Notes under the pieces: generated by a model | The model's database searches: none | What the model was told of the DNA's origin: nothing | What the model saw: the letters and a program-made list of their open reading frames with translations, nothing else | Shown: piece by piece, positions 36,243 through 47,742 of the stretch | How positions within the stretch are numbered: the first letter of the stretch is position 1 | Layout of the letters: each line of letters starts with the position of its first letter | Assembly: GCF_019578655.1 (NCBI RefSeq) | Contig: NC_063258.1 | Location: 20,154,802-20,218,801, forward strand | Direction: 5' to 3' | From: Ricinus communis | Taxonomy: Eukaryota > Streptophyta > Magnoliopsida > Malpighiales > Euphorbiaceae | DNA: 64,000 nucleotides | Position numbers and translations under genes: made by a program

Positions 36243-37718
36243 TGATGTGTGCTACTCGTGTTAGCTACAATCTAAGGCAGTGTACCTATCGATGCAGTCT
36301 AGCACTAATGGCGAGTATCAAGGTCGTATTCCTCGGGAAAGCGAAAGCCCAGAGTTACTTCTTTGTTCTTTGTTATATTAACCTAAAATGGATGATGAAT
36401 AAATTCTAAACTAAATATTAACTACGAGCTAAGTTCTAAGGGAGATGCAGGAGTAATTGATAAGTGAAATAATCAAGACAAGAAGACAAACCCAAAGGGA
36501 ATCTAAACTAGTTGGCATCCGAACAAAAGATAAAGGATCAGTGAGTCTAATTATGCTACCCGTGGACGAATTCTTAACCGAATTCGGTTTCTCTCTCGAG
36601 ATAACCGAATTCCTAAACCTAATAACCTAAAGTTGGAATCTCTTCCTAACGATTGATTCTTAAATTAGCATTAAGCTTTAATCCGCCTCTATTAAGCTTT
36701 GTTAATTCTTAATCCGGCTAGTTAATTATCCTTATCTCTAAGCGATTATTAACCGATTTCTTGTTATTCAAAGTTCCAATTGCCAAACGGATTTCTCAAT
36801 CTCATAAAGCAATCTAAACATCACAATTCACAACGTCTCATGAATAATGCATAATCTTATTCATACTGAAAACAAGAAGAATACAAAACCAACTCAAACA
36901 ATCCAACAATATAATATCAAGCCAACATAGTAAAGAAATCCCAATGGATTAAATCAGTCTAGCTAAACATGTTCATGTTTAAAACAATCTAGGAAATCAA
37001 TTACAATGAAAGAATAATGAAAATAAAACATGTACACCCTTTTCTCTCGAATTGGATGAACGGCTCCAAATCTCAGATCTACACTTTGATTAATCTCCCA
37101 AACTGCCTCTTGAATTGCTCCACCATCGTTTTGCACCGAATCTTACGATTCGGGATTCTTACTCACTGCAACTCTCTCGCACTCGATTGTGCGAAACCGA
37201 ACCGACCACTAGGGCTCTATGTCACTTCTTTTTTTCCCCTCTTACTTAAGAAAAACTCATTTTTTCTTATATATTTAACTCAAGACTACCGTGTTCAAGG
37301 CCGTACGAAACCGTGGATCTCACCAAGTAGGGTTTCACCACGGCCGTGTTCCTCCCAGTGTTGGCCACCACGGCCGTGGTTTTCTACCGTGTTGGCCACC
37401 ACGGGCCATGTCAAGGCCGTGGTGGCTACTAAACCGTGCCCAAAGTGCCAATTTCAAGAATCAAAGTTAATGGTTGAGCACGGCCGAGTCCAGCCGTGCT
37501 CAATGTATGCATTGCGAGCTCTTGTCCGATCTTGATGAATTCTCGTCCGTTTCCGCACGTATTGATCTATAATTGCTTAAACAACGATGATGGTCCTATA
37601 AATGTTCCTGAAATGCAAAAGAACATAAAACACGGGTGATCTGGGAATAAAAGCACAATAATTGCTAAGAACAAACGCAATAATATGCAAGCAAATATGT
37701 GTAAAACTATGCTCATCA
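36243..37718 (-). repeat. Family-A 5' LTR of element 2
   Basis: Nearly identical to 31517-33020 over most of its length. A cluster of one- to three-base indels at about 37125-37215 and rearranged GC-rich repeats at about 37280-37480 stand out against this background. Confidence 0.92.
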
Positions 37719-38000
37719 GAAATACCTGCACATGACTAACCCAAGAACTATCGAATATAGGGTAAATCAAACCTGCATTAAAAATTACCTCCTTTTTAAC
37801 CACTTCCTTCATGTTCGGGTTCAGTCTGCACTGTGGTTGCACCACTAGCCTGCAGCTATCCTCCATAAGGATCTTGTGTAAGCAATAGCTAGGACTAATC
37901 CTAGGAATGTCAGCAATTTTCTAAGCAAACGCTTTTTGGTACTTCTTAAGATAGGCCAAAGTCATCTCCCTCTCTTCGGGTGTCAAGTCTGCACCAACTT
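37719..38000 (-). pseudogene. N-terminal RT of segment B
   Basis: Minus-strand words EDSCRLVVQPQCRLNPNMKE, KKEV and YPIFDSSWVSHVQV match the start of the RT in element E (LNPNMKEVVKKEV, YPISDSSWVSPVQV). The fragment ends exactly at the element 2 insertion. Confidence 0.85.
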
Positions 38001-38135
38001 CTTTCCACCATGTGAATTTCGGGCTGCTAGGATGAAAGGCAACATGTTATCCTCATCCAAATATGCATAATTGAGGTGCTTTAGGAGCTCTTTCAACTCA
38101 AGGACTGGTGGTTCCTAAAGTGACGGCCTCAATTT

Positions 38136-38940
38136 CTACACACCTACCCTGTCAATCTTAATAAACTCATCAGTATTCTTGCTTGGTTCATTAGCTAACA
38201 AAAATGCAAGCTGCTCCAACAAACTCTCATTGGATAGCTCATGCTCATCCTCTGTCAGCAAGGCAACTTGTAAGGGATCATTAAGCAATATTTCATGCAA
38301 CTGTGAATCAATAACATCATCAAGTAAATCAACAGAAAATATAGTATCATCATGATCTAAAGATTGTCTCATAGAATTATTCAAATCAAAAGTGATAGTT
38401 TCATCTCCTACCTAAGTTTAAGCTTCCCATCACAAATATCTATAATAGCCTGAAACATTGCAAGGAAAGGTCGACCTAAAATTAAAGGTACGTTACTCTC
38501 ACCATCAATGTCCATGATCATAAAGTCAACAGGAAATATAAATTTGTCAACCTTAACAAGTACATCCTCCACAATACCCCTAGGATACTTAACAGTCCTA
38601 TCAACAAATTGTATGCTTATCCTAGTGGGTTTCGTCTCACCAACCCTAACTTGGTAAACAAACTATACGACGTTAAATTAATCCTAGCTCCTAAGTCAGC
38701 TAAAGCATTGCTAATTATCAAATTACCAATCACACAAGGGACAGTAAAACTCCTTGGATCACGCTTCTTCTCTAGCAATTTGTTTTGAGGTATAGCAAAA
38801 CACTCCTCATTTAAGGTCACGATCACCAAGTCGTCTAACTTGCTATTGTTGCTAAGGATTTCCTTTAAGAACTTCGCATACCTAACCATCTGCAAAATAG
38901 CTTCAACAAAAGGTAAGTTAATTCGTAGTTGTTTAAACAA
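38136..38940 (-). pseudogene. Protease and post-protease spacer of segment B
   Basis: The start MFKQLRINLPFVEAILQM and KRDPRSFTVPCVIGNL match element E, followed by the aspartic protease site ALADLGARIN (E has ALADLGASIN). Several stops follow, then NDPLQVALLTEDEHELSNES and LANEPSKNTD, the acidic spacer before RT. Frameshifted and inactive. Confidence 0.8.
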
Positions 38941-39109
38941 GTCAAGAAAATTAACAAACTACTGATCGACTTTCTCCTGCTTCGACCTGGGAGGATATGG
39001 AATCGAGAGCTGGTATTCCCTCAAAGGACTCTTCTTCCTGCCCTCTATCTTCTCTGGCTCCATCACCTTACTATCTCCATCTTTTCTACCCGAATCTTCC
39101 TGCACAACA

Positions 39110-39432
39110 TCATTCATCATTAGAAATAGGAATAGAATTAGATAGTTGCTTACCTGATCGTAAAGTGATAGCCTTCATGTGCTCTCTCGGGTTGGACTCT
39201 GTATTACTGGGCAAAGTCCCTGGCTGCCTCTCAGTCATCATCTTAGAAATCAGGCTTATCTGACTCTCCAAATTCTGAATGGAGGCCTGTTGATTTCTAA
39301 GAGCTGCGTCCGTTTGCTGGAATCTAGTCTCTAAATCGGACACAAACTTCATCATCAGCTCCTCTAATTTAGGCTTTTTCTCTTGACTCTGAGGAAACTG
39401 AGGTGGGAGAACAAATTGTTGCGACTGTTGAT
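39110..39432 (-). pseudogene. C-terminal Gag of segment B
   Basis: On the minus strand EKKPKLEELMMKFVSDLETR, a Gln-rich helix (FQQTDAALRNQQASIQ) and AITLRSGKQL match D and E gags. Homology begins near 39432; plus-strand element C sequence lies beyond. The capsid and knuckle are absent. Confidence 0.8.
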
Positions 39433-40270
39433 GTGGAAGGTAACTTGAATGTTTAATTAGTGAAAAGTGTAGGAAATTGCATGTGAAAAAGTGCCTGAAA
39501 TGAATTCTGAGTTTTAGCACAGTCTTTGAGGTTCAACACGCCCACCCGTGCTGGTCAACATGGACGTGTTGTGGGCAAACAAACTATGTTGAGAGAAACA
39601 TGTAATTTCAGCTCGTCTTCTGAGAGTAACACAGTTTATGGACATAAATGTATCAGACAACACACCCGTCTTGAGGACACAAAAACTGTTTTGAGCTGAA
39701 ATGGGAATTCAGCACGTCTTCCGAGAGTAACATGTGCTATAGGCACGACCGTGTAAGATAACATACCCATGTTTAGGACACACAACTGTGTTCAATAACT
39801 TTGTTTAATACTCCTGTTCTCTAATTTAGTTAATTATTTCTAAAAATTTTGATATTGTTTCTTATTTTCATTAATCTCTTTGTTAATTTTCGTATTTTAT
39901 AAATTCTTCACTTTGTTGCATTTTATTTATTATTTCGTTCAATTTCTTATTTTTATTTTAATGTTGATTTGATGTTATTATTTATTTTTCTTTATTAGTT
40001 ACTATTGTTTATATTTTTTATTTCTTTTATTCTGCATTTGAATTACCTGATTATCGCTATTTTGATATTTGAACTTGCTGAATTGTGAGCTAGTTTGGTG
40101 AATTAGCCTTTATGCTACTGAATTGGAAATTAACTAATGCAAGTGTGCTGAAAATATGTTAAATTGCTGTCATATTACTATTAAACTGTTGCTATTATTG
40201 GAATAATTGTCTCTTTAGTGCAAAAATTACTGTTTTGGCAAGAGTTTTAATCAATTTTCATGCAGGAACT
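39433..40270 (+). other. Pol-ORF1 spacer of element C with LTR-like motifs
   Basis: No gene. Between 39530 and 39800 it repeats words such as CGAGAGTAACATGTGC and CACGCCCACCCGTGCTGG. The element's own LTR (43300-43600) has TTTCTGAGAGTGACGCGG and CACGG/GCCGTG palindromes, and D and F LTRs have GAGAGTAACACGGG. The rest (39800-40260) is AT-rich. Confidence 0.6.
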
Positions 40271-41653
40271 ATGGCTGAGCAGCATGAGAGACCTCGGAAG
40301 GTGGGTGTCTCCAAGAGAAGGCGTTCAAACTCGATTGACCCACCTACATCTACACCTGCACCACCTACACCTGCACCTTGAGCACTGGCCCCTAGAGCTC
40401 CAGCTCCACCTCTAGCTCCCGCACAATATAGACTTTTTACAATTTTAGAGCCCCACTCACGAGGCTCATTACTAGCAGCTGCGGTACAGGCAGTTAGGCT
40501 GTGAGAGATGCATCGACTAGCAGGCATTGGAAACAATTGGCCTAGCTACTGAAAGAGTTACTTCAGACTCCAGCTTTTGAGGCCTTCTTCGGCATTGTGG
40601 AGGCCACTTACAGGGAGCTCACACTTGAGTTCGCCTATACTTTCTTCCTTCAGACACAGATCAGGGACCGGTTGTAGCCAAAAGCCATTTCATTTTGGTT
40701 AGGGGGGCAGACTTGCATGATGAGTATTCCACAGTTTAGTGTTGCACTTGGCCTCTATGACCAGACGACCATAGAGTTAGATGATTTCAGAGGTTCCTTA
40801 TACAATATGGGAGTTTCTTTCGACAAGGCCTAAGAGACCATCTCATAGGGGGACGAGCCTTACTACCTGAGCAATTACGAGGCGTCGAGCCTTTCTGGTA
40901 GCCTGCGCTATCTTTGCTGCTTGCTCGTATATACATTGACAAGGCGAGGGGATAGTTTTTGGAGTGGTCACCTAGCCTGACGTATTCTATTTATAGGCCC
41001 TGCATCAGAGGAGGAGGTTGAACATGAGGTATGGATTAGTCCAGTAGTGCAAGACTGTTACTGGGGACCCGAAGAAGACTTGAATCTATTTCGGACCTTG
41101 TGTGACTAGAATTGCTAGGAGGATGGAGCTAGTAGACAGAGCTCTACTGGATGAGTTGACACTTGTGGGCGAGATGACCCCTGCTGGTCTCTCTACTATG
41201 TAGCATATGAGGATGATCACCCAAAGGACAAGGCCCTTAGGGCCAAAGTACAAATTTATTCGATCGATAGCCCGGGCAGCTCGGGAGGAGCAGGGGGAGC
41301 ACCCTAGACCTGCAAATATTCCTGGCTTCTCCCAACCTTCATCCTCATCAGCCCCTCGGCCATCTACTGTGCAAATCAATGAGTTGATTGCGAGATTTGA
41401 TCGAATCATCGACATACAGCAATAGCACACAGATAGGTTTGACAAGTTTGAGCAGGAGGTTAGAGCACAGTTCCAGCATTTTGATGCAATGCAGAGGTAG
41501 ATTCTCGATGTGCTACATAGGCAGTTGGCCTAGGGAGATAGGATAGAGGCAGCCTTGCAGTAGAATTGGATGGACGATTTTGACTTCGCTAATTTTAGCG
41601 AATATTTTCCACCACCACCAGCCCCACCTCCTCCACCACCACTAGTCGTATAG
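40271..41653 (+). pseudogene. ATHILA ORF-1-like protein of element C, decayed
   Basis: It opens MAEQHERPRKVGVSKRRRSN, a basic N-terminus, then a Pro-rich stretch. A frameshifted middle contains YRELTLEFAYTFF and ISFWLGGQTCMMSIPQFSVA, which resembles the Athila ORF-1 family (Pfam ATHILA, recalled from memory). The C-terminal part has a coiled-coil-like helix (INELIARFDRIIDIQQ) and ends in a Pro-rich tail with FANFSEYFPPPP. Element E encodes the same arrangement on the other strand. Its role is unknown; it sits in the env position of Athila. Many stops and at least two frame changes make it a pseudogene. Confidence 0.75.
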
Positions 41654-43108
41654 GATGAGTTAGGCAGTATCTCATTTCCTTTTTTGTGTACTTAATTTGT
41701 TGCTTCACAACTCTTTTATACAGTGCGGATAGTCTGTCCTTCAAGTGTGGGGTGCGTAAGCTGTTGTTTTGGCTTTTCTTTTTCTTATATTTTCTTATTG
41801 TTATATAATGTATTATTTATGATGTATATCTTTAGAATACTTAGGATGTTCATTAGCTTTTTGTTTATCTTTGAAAGATTGATAGTTATGATTTTGAGCA
41901 TGAGAATTTTTCCTTCTTATTTATTGCTTTTGGAATATTATTGAGCAATTTTTGGTTTATCATAGTGGCTGGGTTAAATCAGTGTTACTTGACCATTTTT
42001 TAAGTCAGTTAAATTGAATTTGATTAATTGGTGCATTTTGTGTAGGAATTGATTAAATGATGATTTCATTGATGGTATTTAGACACCTTATGCAAATGTA
42101 CACACTTAAATTGTGAGTTTTGAACCTAATTGAGCATACATCATAAATGCTCCTTTTTTCCTTGTTTAAGTGTGCATTGTACTCTTCTTATTTCTAGAAC
42201 TTGCTCGGTAATGCTTTTTGAGGTCACATGAATAATCAAATGTTGTGAAATTATAAGGACACTTAGGATTTATCTTTGTAGCCAAAAGGCAACCTGTAAA
42301 TATTTTCCATTAGTTAGCCAAGTTTGAGCCTATTCACTTTCTTCATTTTTATCAATTTTGTTTTATCATCACACTTTGTTAAGCCTTTCATCGATTGATC
42401 CCTATCCTATTTCTGGAATTTTTGGAATGTGTTCATCGAGTTGTTGGATAAAATGTAAGATTTACGAGTACTTTGAATTCACTAAGTCCCTCAAAAACTT
42501 AGTTTAGATGCTTCCTTTAGTCCAAAATAAAAATATATTGCTTAAAAAAATAGTACTTTATTGAATATTCATTCATTCTTCACCTTTTGAGCATCTTGTT
42601 TTAGAGATTTTAGAACTATAGTGAATTTAATTACCTTTGTTTGGCATTTAGTCCTTTTTGAGCTGACATTGGGGGGAAGGCATTGCAAAAAGTCTAGAAA
42701 TTATTTACACCTCACTCCTAAATTTCCATACCTATACCTAAGCCCCACTTCAACCCTTTTGAAGACCCTTGATTGTGATGTTTGATTGTTTGTAGTACCG
42801 GAGATGAGATTTATGAGCAAGCCTATGGCAAGTAGGTTGAACATAATTTCGTTGAGGGATTGATGACTACCTTTTAAATACCGAGTGCATAGAGTGATCC
42901 CTTGTGAGGCATATGCTTTCTTGGATATTTGATGTTGAATATACTATTTAATTTCTTCATACACTAATATGATAATTACTCTTGTTTAGATTGCTAGTTT
43001 AGTTTTTGGTTGAGCTTCAATTTGGGAGAGATTGAATATTGCATAATTGTAATCAAATGCATGAATTTTAAAGGGGGTTGATTGCAAACTTATGATCTAA
43101 ACTGTTGA
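41654..43108 (+). other. 3' non-coding region of element C
   Basis: No gene. Internal polypurine-like word CAAGTGTGGGGTG at 41742-41754, box GGGTTAAATCAGTGTTACTT at about 41971, and CCATTAGTTAGCCAAGTTTGAGCC near 42307, all shared with families A and E. Confidence 0.72.
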
Positions 43109-43141
43109 TTGCTTGAGGAGAAGCAAAAGTGTGGGGTGATT
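43109..43141 (+). promoter_or_regulatory. Hairpin plus polypurine tract, element C
   Basis: Stem TTGCTT/AAGCAA (43109-43114 and 43121-43126), then AAGTGTGGGGTGATT up to the LTR start TGTTATCC. Confidence 0.85.
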
Positions 43142-44649
43142 TGTTATCCTTGATAGTACACATGTTTGCATGCTTGATTTTGAGTTGTTTTTAGAGCAAT
43201 TTATGTGTTTTTGTATTAGAATCATCCTGTTTTAGTTTCCTTTGTGTCTTAGGTGCATCATCAAAGTTAGAGAGAAATCGGACCAGAATCGGGAAGAAAC
43301 GGATGAATCGGGCGCGTTAGACTGTTCAATACGCTTATGCTGAGGAGCACGGTCAGGGTCAGAGGGCGTGCCGTAATGCCTTCCCTATGGCGATTTGAAA
43401 TAATTTGCAACACGATTTCTGAGAGTGACGCGGCCTAAGAGCATGTCCATGTTGAGGAGCACAACCCAAATCCAAGCCGTGCTGAAGAAGGCCAAATGTA
43501 CACTTTTAGATCAATACGGCACGAGGTTAGCACGGCCCAAATCCAGGCCGTTTTGACTAGCACGACCCAAATCCAGGCTGTATTGGATCCCGAAGGCTAA
43601 GTTAAAACAAAAGGAAAAGAAAGAGAAAAAGGAAAAAAGAGGAGAAGAAGATAAATTTGGACTATTCAAGACAGACCTTGAGAGCTAACTTCTAGACGAT
43701 CAAGAAAAGAAAAATGGAAATGAATTCCACTTCAACATCTTAAAGATAGCCGCTCTTGAGGAGTGGATTGAAGATTCAAGGGAAGAAGAAAGAGATCTTG
43801 AGCTGTATAATGTGGATACAGAGTTATTCAAGAGGGGTTAGCATTTCACCATTTGAGAAAAGGGTGTTCATGTTCTTTTCAATTCTTGTCTACTTTATAT
43901 TCAATTCTTGTTTTAGTTTAATCATGAACATGTGTAACTAATTCTATCAAACCCATTTGGGGCTGATCTTAGCCATGCTAGGCTTGTTTTGTGCTTAAAT
44001 GATTGGATTATTAATTTAAGATTGTAGTTTTCATTCAAGCATAATAAAAAATTCATTGTTCTTCTTCATTGTTGAATCAATTTGAGAACTCCTTTGTAAT
44101 TGAAAAATTCAATTGAGTTTGGATAACTGCTTATGTGATTAGGGGATTTGCATCTTACAGATAAGTGTAATAGCTTACTAGAATAAGGACTAGACATTCT
44201 TATTAGCGGTAATTTAGAAATTAATGCTATTCTAAAATCGATTGTTAGAAAGAGATTCCAACTTTAGATCTCTAGGGTTAGGAATTGGTTAACTCGAGAG
44301 AGAAGCCAATTTATTCAAGAAATTATCCACAGATTGTAATTCTTAATAAATCAATTCATAATTTATTATTTGTAAGCCAGCTAGCTAAAGTGATCCCCAA
44401 TTGGGTTAACTCATCTTATTATCCTTTTTCAACTTTCATTCTCTTTATTAAAATTTTGCTTTCAATTGCATTCTTAATAATTTTTAGTTAATAATCTTCA
44501 CAACTTTTTGATTGGTTAGATAATAGGAATAGCACAGTAGCAGTAGTTTCTCAGTTCCCATAGGATAGGATATTGATACTTGCCATAGCTAGATTACATT
44601 CGATAGGTGCACTTGTATGTAGTTTGCTAGTCGTGTTAGTGAACCATCA
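43142..44649 (+). repeat. 3' LTR of element C
   Basis: TGTTATCCTTG to GTTAGTGAACCATCA, about 1.5 kb. A GC-rich block of GGCCGTG-type words spans about 43300-43600. A U5 stem with AATTGGTT and AGCCAATT around CTCGAGAGAG (about 44283-44312) is a variant of the family-A stem-loop. Confidence 0.88.
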
Positions 44650-45329
44650 CGAATCAAGGCTGCTCCTTAAATATTTTAGATCCTTTGAAAATTCATCATT
44701 CAAATCTTAATGCAATTGTCTTTCCGACTTCTTTGGCTTAGGTTTAGGATTATAAAGATTTTGACTGACACTTTTCATAATGATTATCTTTCTTTTGTCC
44801 CCATAATCTATCATAAGATTGATAAAGAAGATCTCAATGTCCTCTAGCAAACTCTTCTTGACAAAACATCTCATACAAAACTCACGTGTTTAGCATTGAA
44901 ACTCTACTGTTCTTGTAAAGACTAAATCAATTAATTCTCAAACAATCAAAGTTATAACTATTCAATAACCAACAATTAAAATTTAAAACACACACAAGAA
45001 CACAAAAACATGAAACTAAACTAGACTTAATGAACAAGATTAAGCCTATACATAATGAAAGACACAAGAACAAAGGTAAAAGAAGGCTAACTAAGCTTAA
45101 TAAGTGAAGAAAACAAAATGCAGAAATTTTTTTTATATTTGATTTTTTTGTTGGCTCTTTTTCCTCTTCTTTCCTTTTTTCTGAATATACTTGATTAAAG
45201 AATTTGGAACAAGTAAAGATGTGATTAGAACAATTAATCACAAATAATCATAAAACAGATTTAAATAAGATCATAAGAATGAAACTGATTTTCTTTTTAA
45301 CTTGAACGAAGTATGGATAAAGAAGAATG
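44650..45329. other. Unassigned AT-rich stretch, possible minus-strand retroelement leader
   Basis: No gene supported. On the minus strand an ATG context near 44903 (ATGCTAAACACGTGAG) and the T-rich leader before it vaguely resemble the leader and gag start of family A. The 104-residue hydrophobic minus-strand frame here is low complexity and probably not a gene. Confidence 0.35.
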
Positions 45330-45849
45330 AAAAAAACAAAGAATATGCAACCTGATTTAGAAGCCAAAGATCTATGTAGAACTAGATCATTGGAAACCTT
45401 AGACCCTAACCTATATCAAAGGATTAAGCCCGTATGCAAGTTTGATTTTATTGCCCAAGATCTACTAGAACTAGATCATTAGAAACCTTAGACGCTGCAA
45501 CTATATTAAACTATCAAACCTAAGGTATTAGAGGTAGAAGATGCCATAATTTAGTATAGTTTCTAAATTGATAACTCGGATTTGAACGCCACAAATAATG
45601 AATCGCTTGATAAGTTTGAATTAGCTCTAAACAAGAACTACAAATAGAGTATAAACTTATAAAATATATTAATCATCAATCAATGAACTTGAAAATTCAT
45701 ACTAGGCTTTTATAGCTTTTAGAAAATCCTAATTCTAAGCTATTAAGGAATTACAATTCGAATAGGATAGAGGTAGACATCCTAACTAAAAGAGATAACT
45801 AAAAACAAAGTCCTAATACTTCTAAAATATTATGTAATCGCCTATTAAG
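45330..45849 (-). repeat. H LTR-like fragment, inverted
   Basis: The reverse complement matches about 12940-13420: shared words include GATCTAGTTCTA, TTATCAAGCGATTCATT and CTATTAAGGCC-like stretches. It contains an extra copy of the AACTAGATCATT-GAAACCTTAGA segment (45378 and 45465). Cut on the right by the G LTR. Confidence 0.6.
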
Positions 45850-47205
45850 TGTAAGAATTAATAGTATGCATTTTATGCATACTAATTATCATATTTTCTT
45901 TGTTATTATCGAGTATTTATGCTTAATTATGGATCTTAAATGAAATTATTGATATTTATGTTATATGGAACATTTTGATGCAACATGAAGCTAAAATGAT
46001 GATATTTGATGAGTTTTCATAAACATTGATGCTTTGGAGAGTTTTGGATAAAAGGGAGAAAAGATGGCAGAAGATCTCTTCAGTTAGAGCGTGCCCACGG
46101 GGTATTCTAGAAATCTGAATTTTGTGGAAAGAGGCCTAAAGTGATATTATTTGCCATGTGGCTTTTTAATTCATTTTTGGGAGTGTTTATTCACTAAAAA
46201 CTCCTTATTGCTTAAGGTTAATTTACGAATGAATGATTCCTATTTTTAGACACAACTTCTACTATTTCTTATTGGGTAAGTTTTCCTATTTGGGGAAAAC
46301 TTAGAAGATATATCAACACTTTTTAGGGTTAAGAGAGACAGGGGGTGGCAGACCGGTTTATTTTCCTTTCATCGATTATTTTAGCTTTCTTCTTTGCTTT
46401 ATTTTCTCTATAACAATTATGTGTGGCTGAACTCTTTTCTTTCCAACTCAAGGTTAATTAAGGTTTGAATTCATATGGATTGTGAGATTTAATTGTTCTT
46501 CATTATTTTCTCAAATTTATTAATATTCATGTATCTTCTATGTCTATGAGAAATTCTATTTTTATTGATTGTGTAAAAAGGCCTATTACTCAATTATCAA
46601 GATAGTCTATGCCAAATTAGAATATTAAATCCGTAATTGTTTAATTATTCTAATGATTAGGGGTAGAATAATATACCCATGTTATGTGGATACATATGAT
46701 CTAGTCTAAATGAATTCATCTTATATATTTGTTGGCTAGAATTGGGTTTCTCTAGATTGCATTGCTATTGGTAAATTAAATCTTATAAGCTTTTCTATAG
46801 TTGTTTATTTAATAAGAGAATTAATCAAATGGCTTCCACTGATTAACAAAAATTTAAGGAGAAATTAGGTTGTTAAAGCTTCCCAATAACTATAACCAAT
46901 TTATTAATGGATTTGGGAATTATATTTGCATCAATGATCAATTCAATAGATTAAAACTGAGATTATACCTTGGGTTGGAGTTTTCTCATATTGATTTATC
47001 TTCTCAAATTTTATTATTGCTTCTAATTGATCTTTAGTTTAATTTGTTTTGATTCCACATCTAAAATCCCCCCTAATTTTATTTGAATTTTGTTAAAGAA
47101 ATAAATCTTACCAATCTCTCTGGATTCGACCCTACTTGTCACTATTTACAAGTTATTTTTATTTGAAGAATAGGAATTTATTTTTATTGGATTCGACACC
47201 CATCA
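45850..47205 (+). repeat. 5' LTR of element G
   Basis: The right edge is firm: GATTCGACACCCATCA followed by five bases and the PBS. The left edge is set at TGTAAGAATTAATAG, where H sequence ends, and is less certain. AT-rich, about 1.36 kb. Confidence 0.65.
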
Positions 47206-47210
47206 AATTT

Positions 47211-47228
47211 TGGCACCGTTGACGGGGA
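47211..47228 (+). other. Primer-binding site of element G (tRNA-Asp type)
   Basis: TGGCACCGTTGACGGGGA differs from the perfect tRNA-Asp complement at two positions. Confidence 0.85.
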
Positions 47229-47279
47229 TTGGTGTCACTTAATTAGATTTATTTCTTTTAGTCTCGTTCTTCTCATACA

Positions 47280-47742
47280 TGAAAATTTGAATTTGATCCT
47301 GAGATTGAGACAACCGCAAAAAGAATAAGGAAGGAGACTAAAGGACGTCGTAAGAATTCAAAATTTTCTTCACCTTCTACACCTGTAGAATTGGAAACAG
47401 ATTTTGACTTGGTTGGTTCTTCAAGTGATTCTGAATTAGAAGAAACCATGGAAAATCAAGGAAGACTCTAAGGGAATTGGCGGTACCAAATATAGACCAA
47501 CAACCGCTTTGCATTCAATATCTCGATTTGGAGGTAGCCTTTGAGCTAAAATTAGGTTTGATACATTTATTACCTAGTTTTCGCGGTCTTGAGAATGAAG
47601 ATCCTCATAAACACTTAAAAGAATTTCATGTGGTGTGTTCGAGCATGAGACCACAAAGGGTATCCGAAGAACAAATCAAAATGCATGTATTTCCATTTTC
47701 ATTAGCCAATAGAGCTAAGGACTGGCTATTTTATTTGCCATC
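47280..47742 (+). pseudogene. N-terminal Gag of element G, cut by element E
   Basis: A Ser/Glu-rich start (about 47280-47460) leads after a stop near 47470 into LAVPNIDQQPLCIQ, then FRGLENEDPHKHLKEFHVVC and FPFSLANRAKDWLFYLPS, a typical Retrotrans_gag capsid segment. The frame is interrupted at 47743 by the element E LTR; the residues that follow in the same open frame belong to that LTR. The remainder of G is not in the window. Confidence 0.8.

Larger units (their letters stand above)
31517..37718 (-). mobile_element. Element 2: young non-autonomous family-A element inserted in the RT of B
   Basis: LTRs at 31517-33020 and 36243-37718 flank an internal region read on the minus strand. Target duplications AAAAT (31512-31516) and GAAAT (37719-37723) differ by one base, and the RT sequence resumes across the insertion when compared with the intact region of E near 56960-57000. 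In the first 270 bases the LTRs differ at only two sites by eye, so this is the most recent complete insertion in the window. It carries no pol. Confidence 0.92.
22447..44649 (+). mobile_element. Element C: Athila-type retrotransposon, nested and internally inverted
   Basis: Pieces in order: truncated 5' LTR (22447-22745), PBS, leader split by element 1, gag N-terminus (29033-29155), an inverted gag-pol segment B (about 29150-39432, itself split by element 2), then plus-strand spacer, ORF-1, 3' region, PPT and 3' LTR (to 44649). The inverted segment supplies most of the parts missing between the two plus-strand flanks and has no LTRs of its own, so I read it as an inversion inside C rather than an independent insertion. 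Confidence 0.65.

Noticed and set aside
37017..37535. 172-codon plus-strand frame
   Set aside because: It lies inside the family-A 5' LTR of element 2 in GC-rich palindromic repeats; the partner LTR does not keep the frame.
40258..40536. Ala/Gly-rich minus-strand frame
   Set aside because: Shadow of the Pro-rich N-terminus of the element C ORF-1 on the opposite strand.
44927..45241. 104-codon hydrophobic minus-strand frame
   Set aside because: Low-complexity T-rich leader-like sequence; no recognisable motif or conserved copy.
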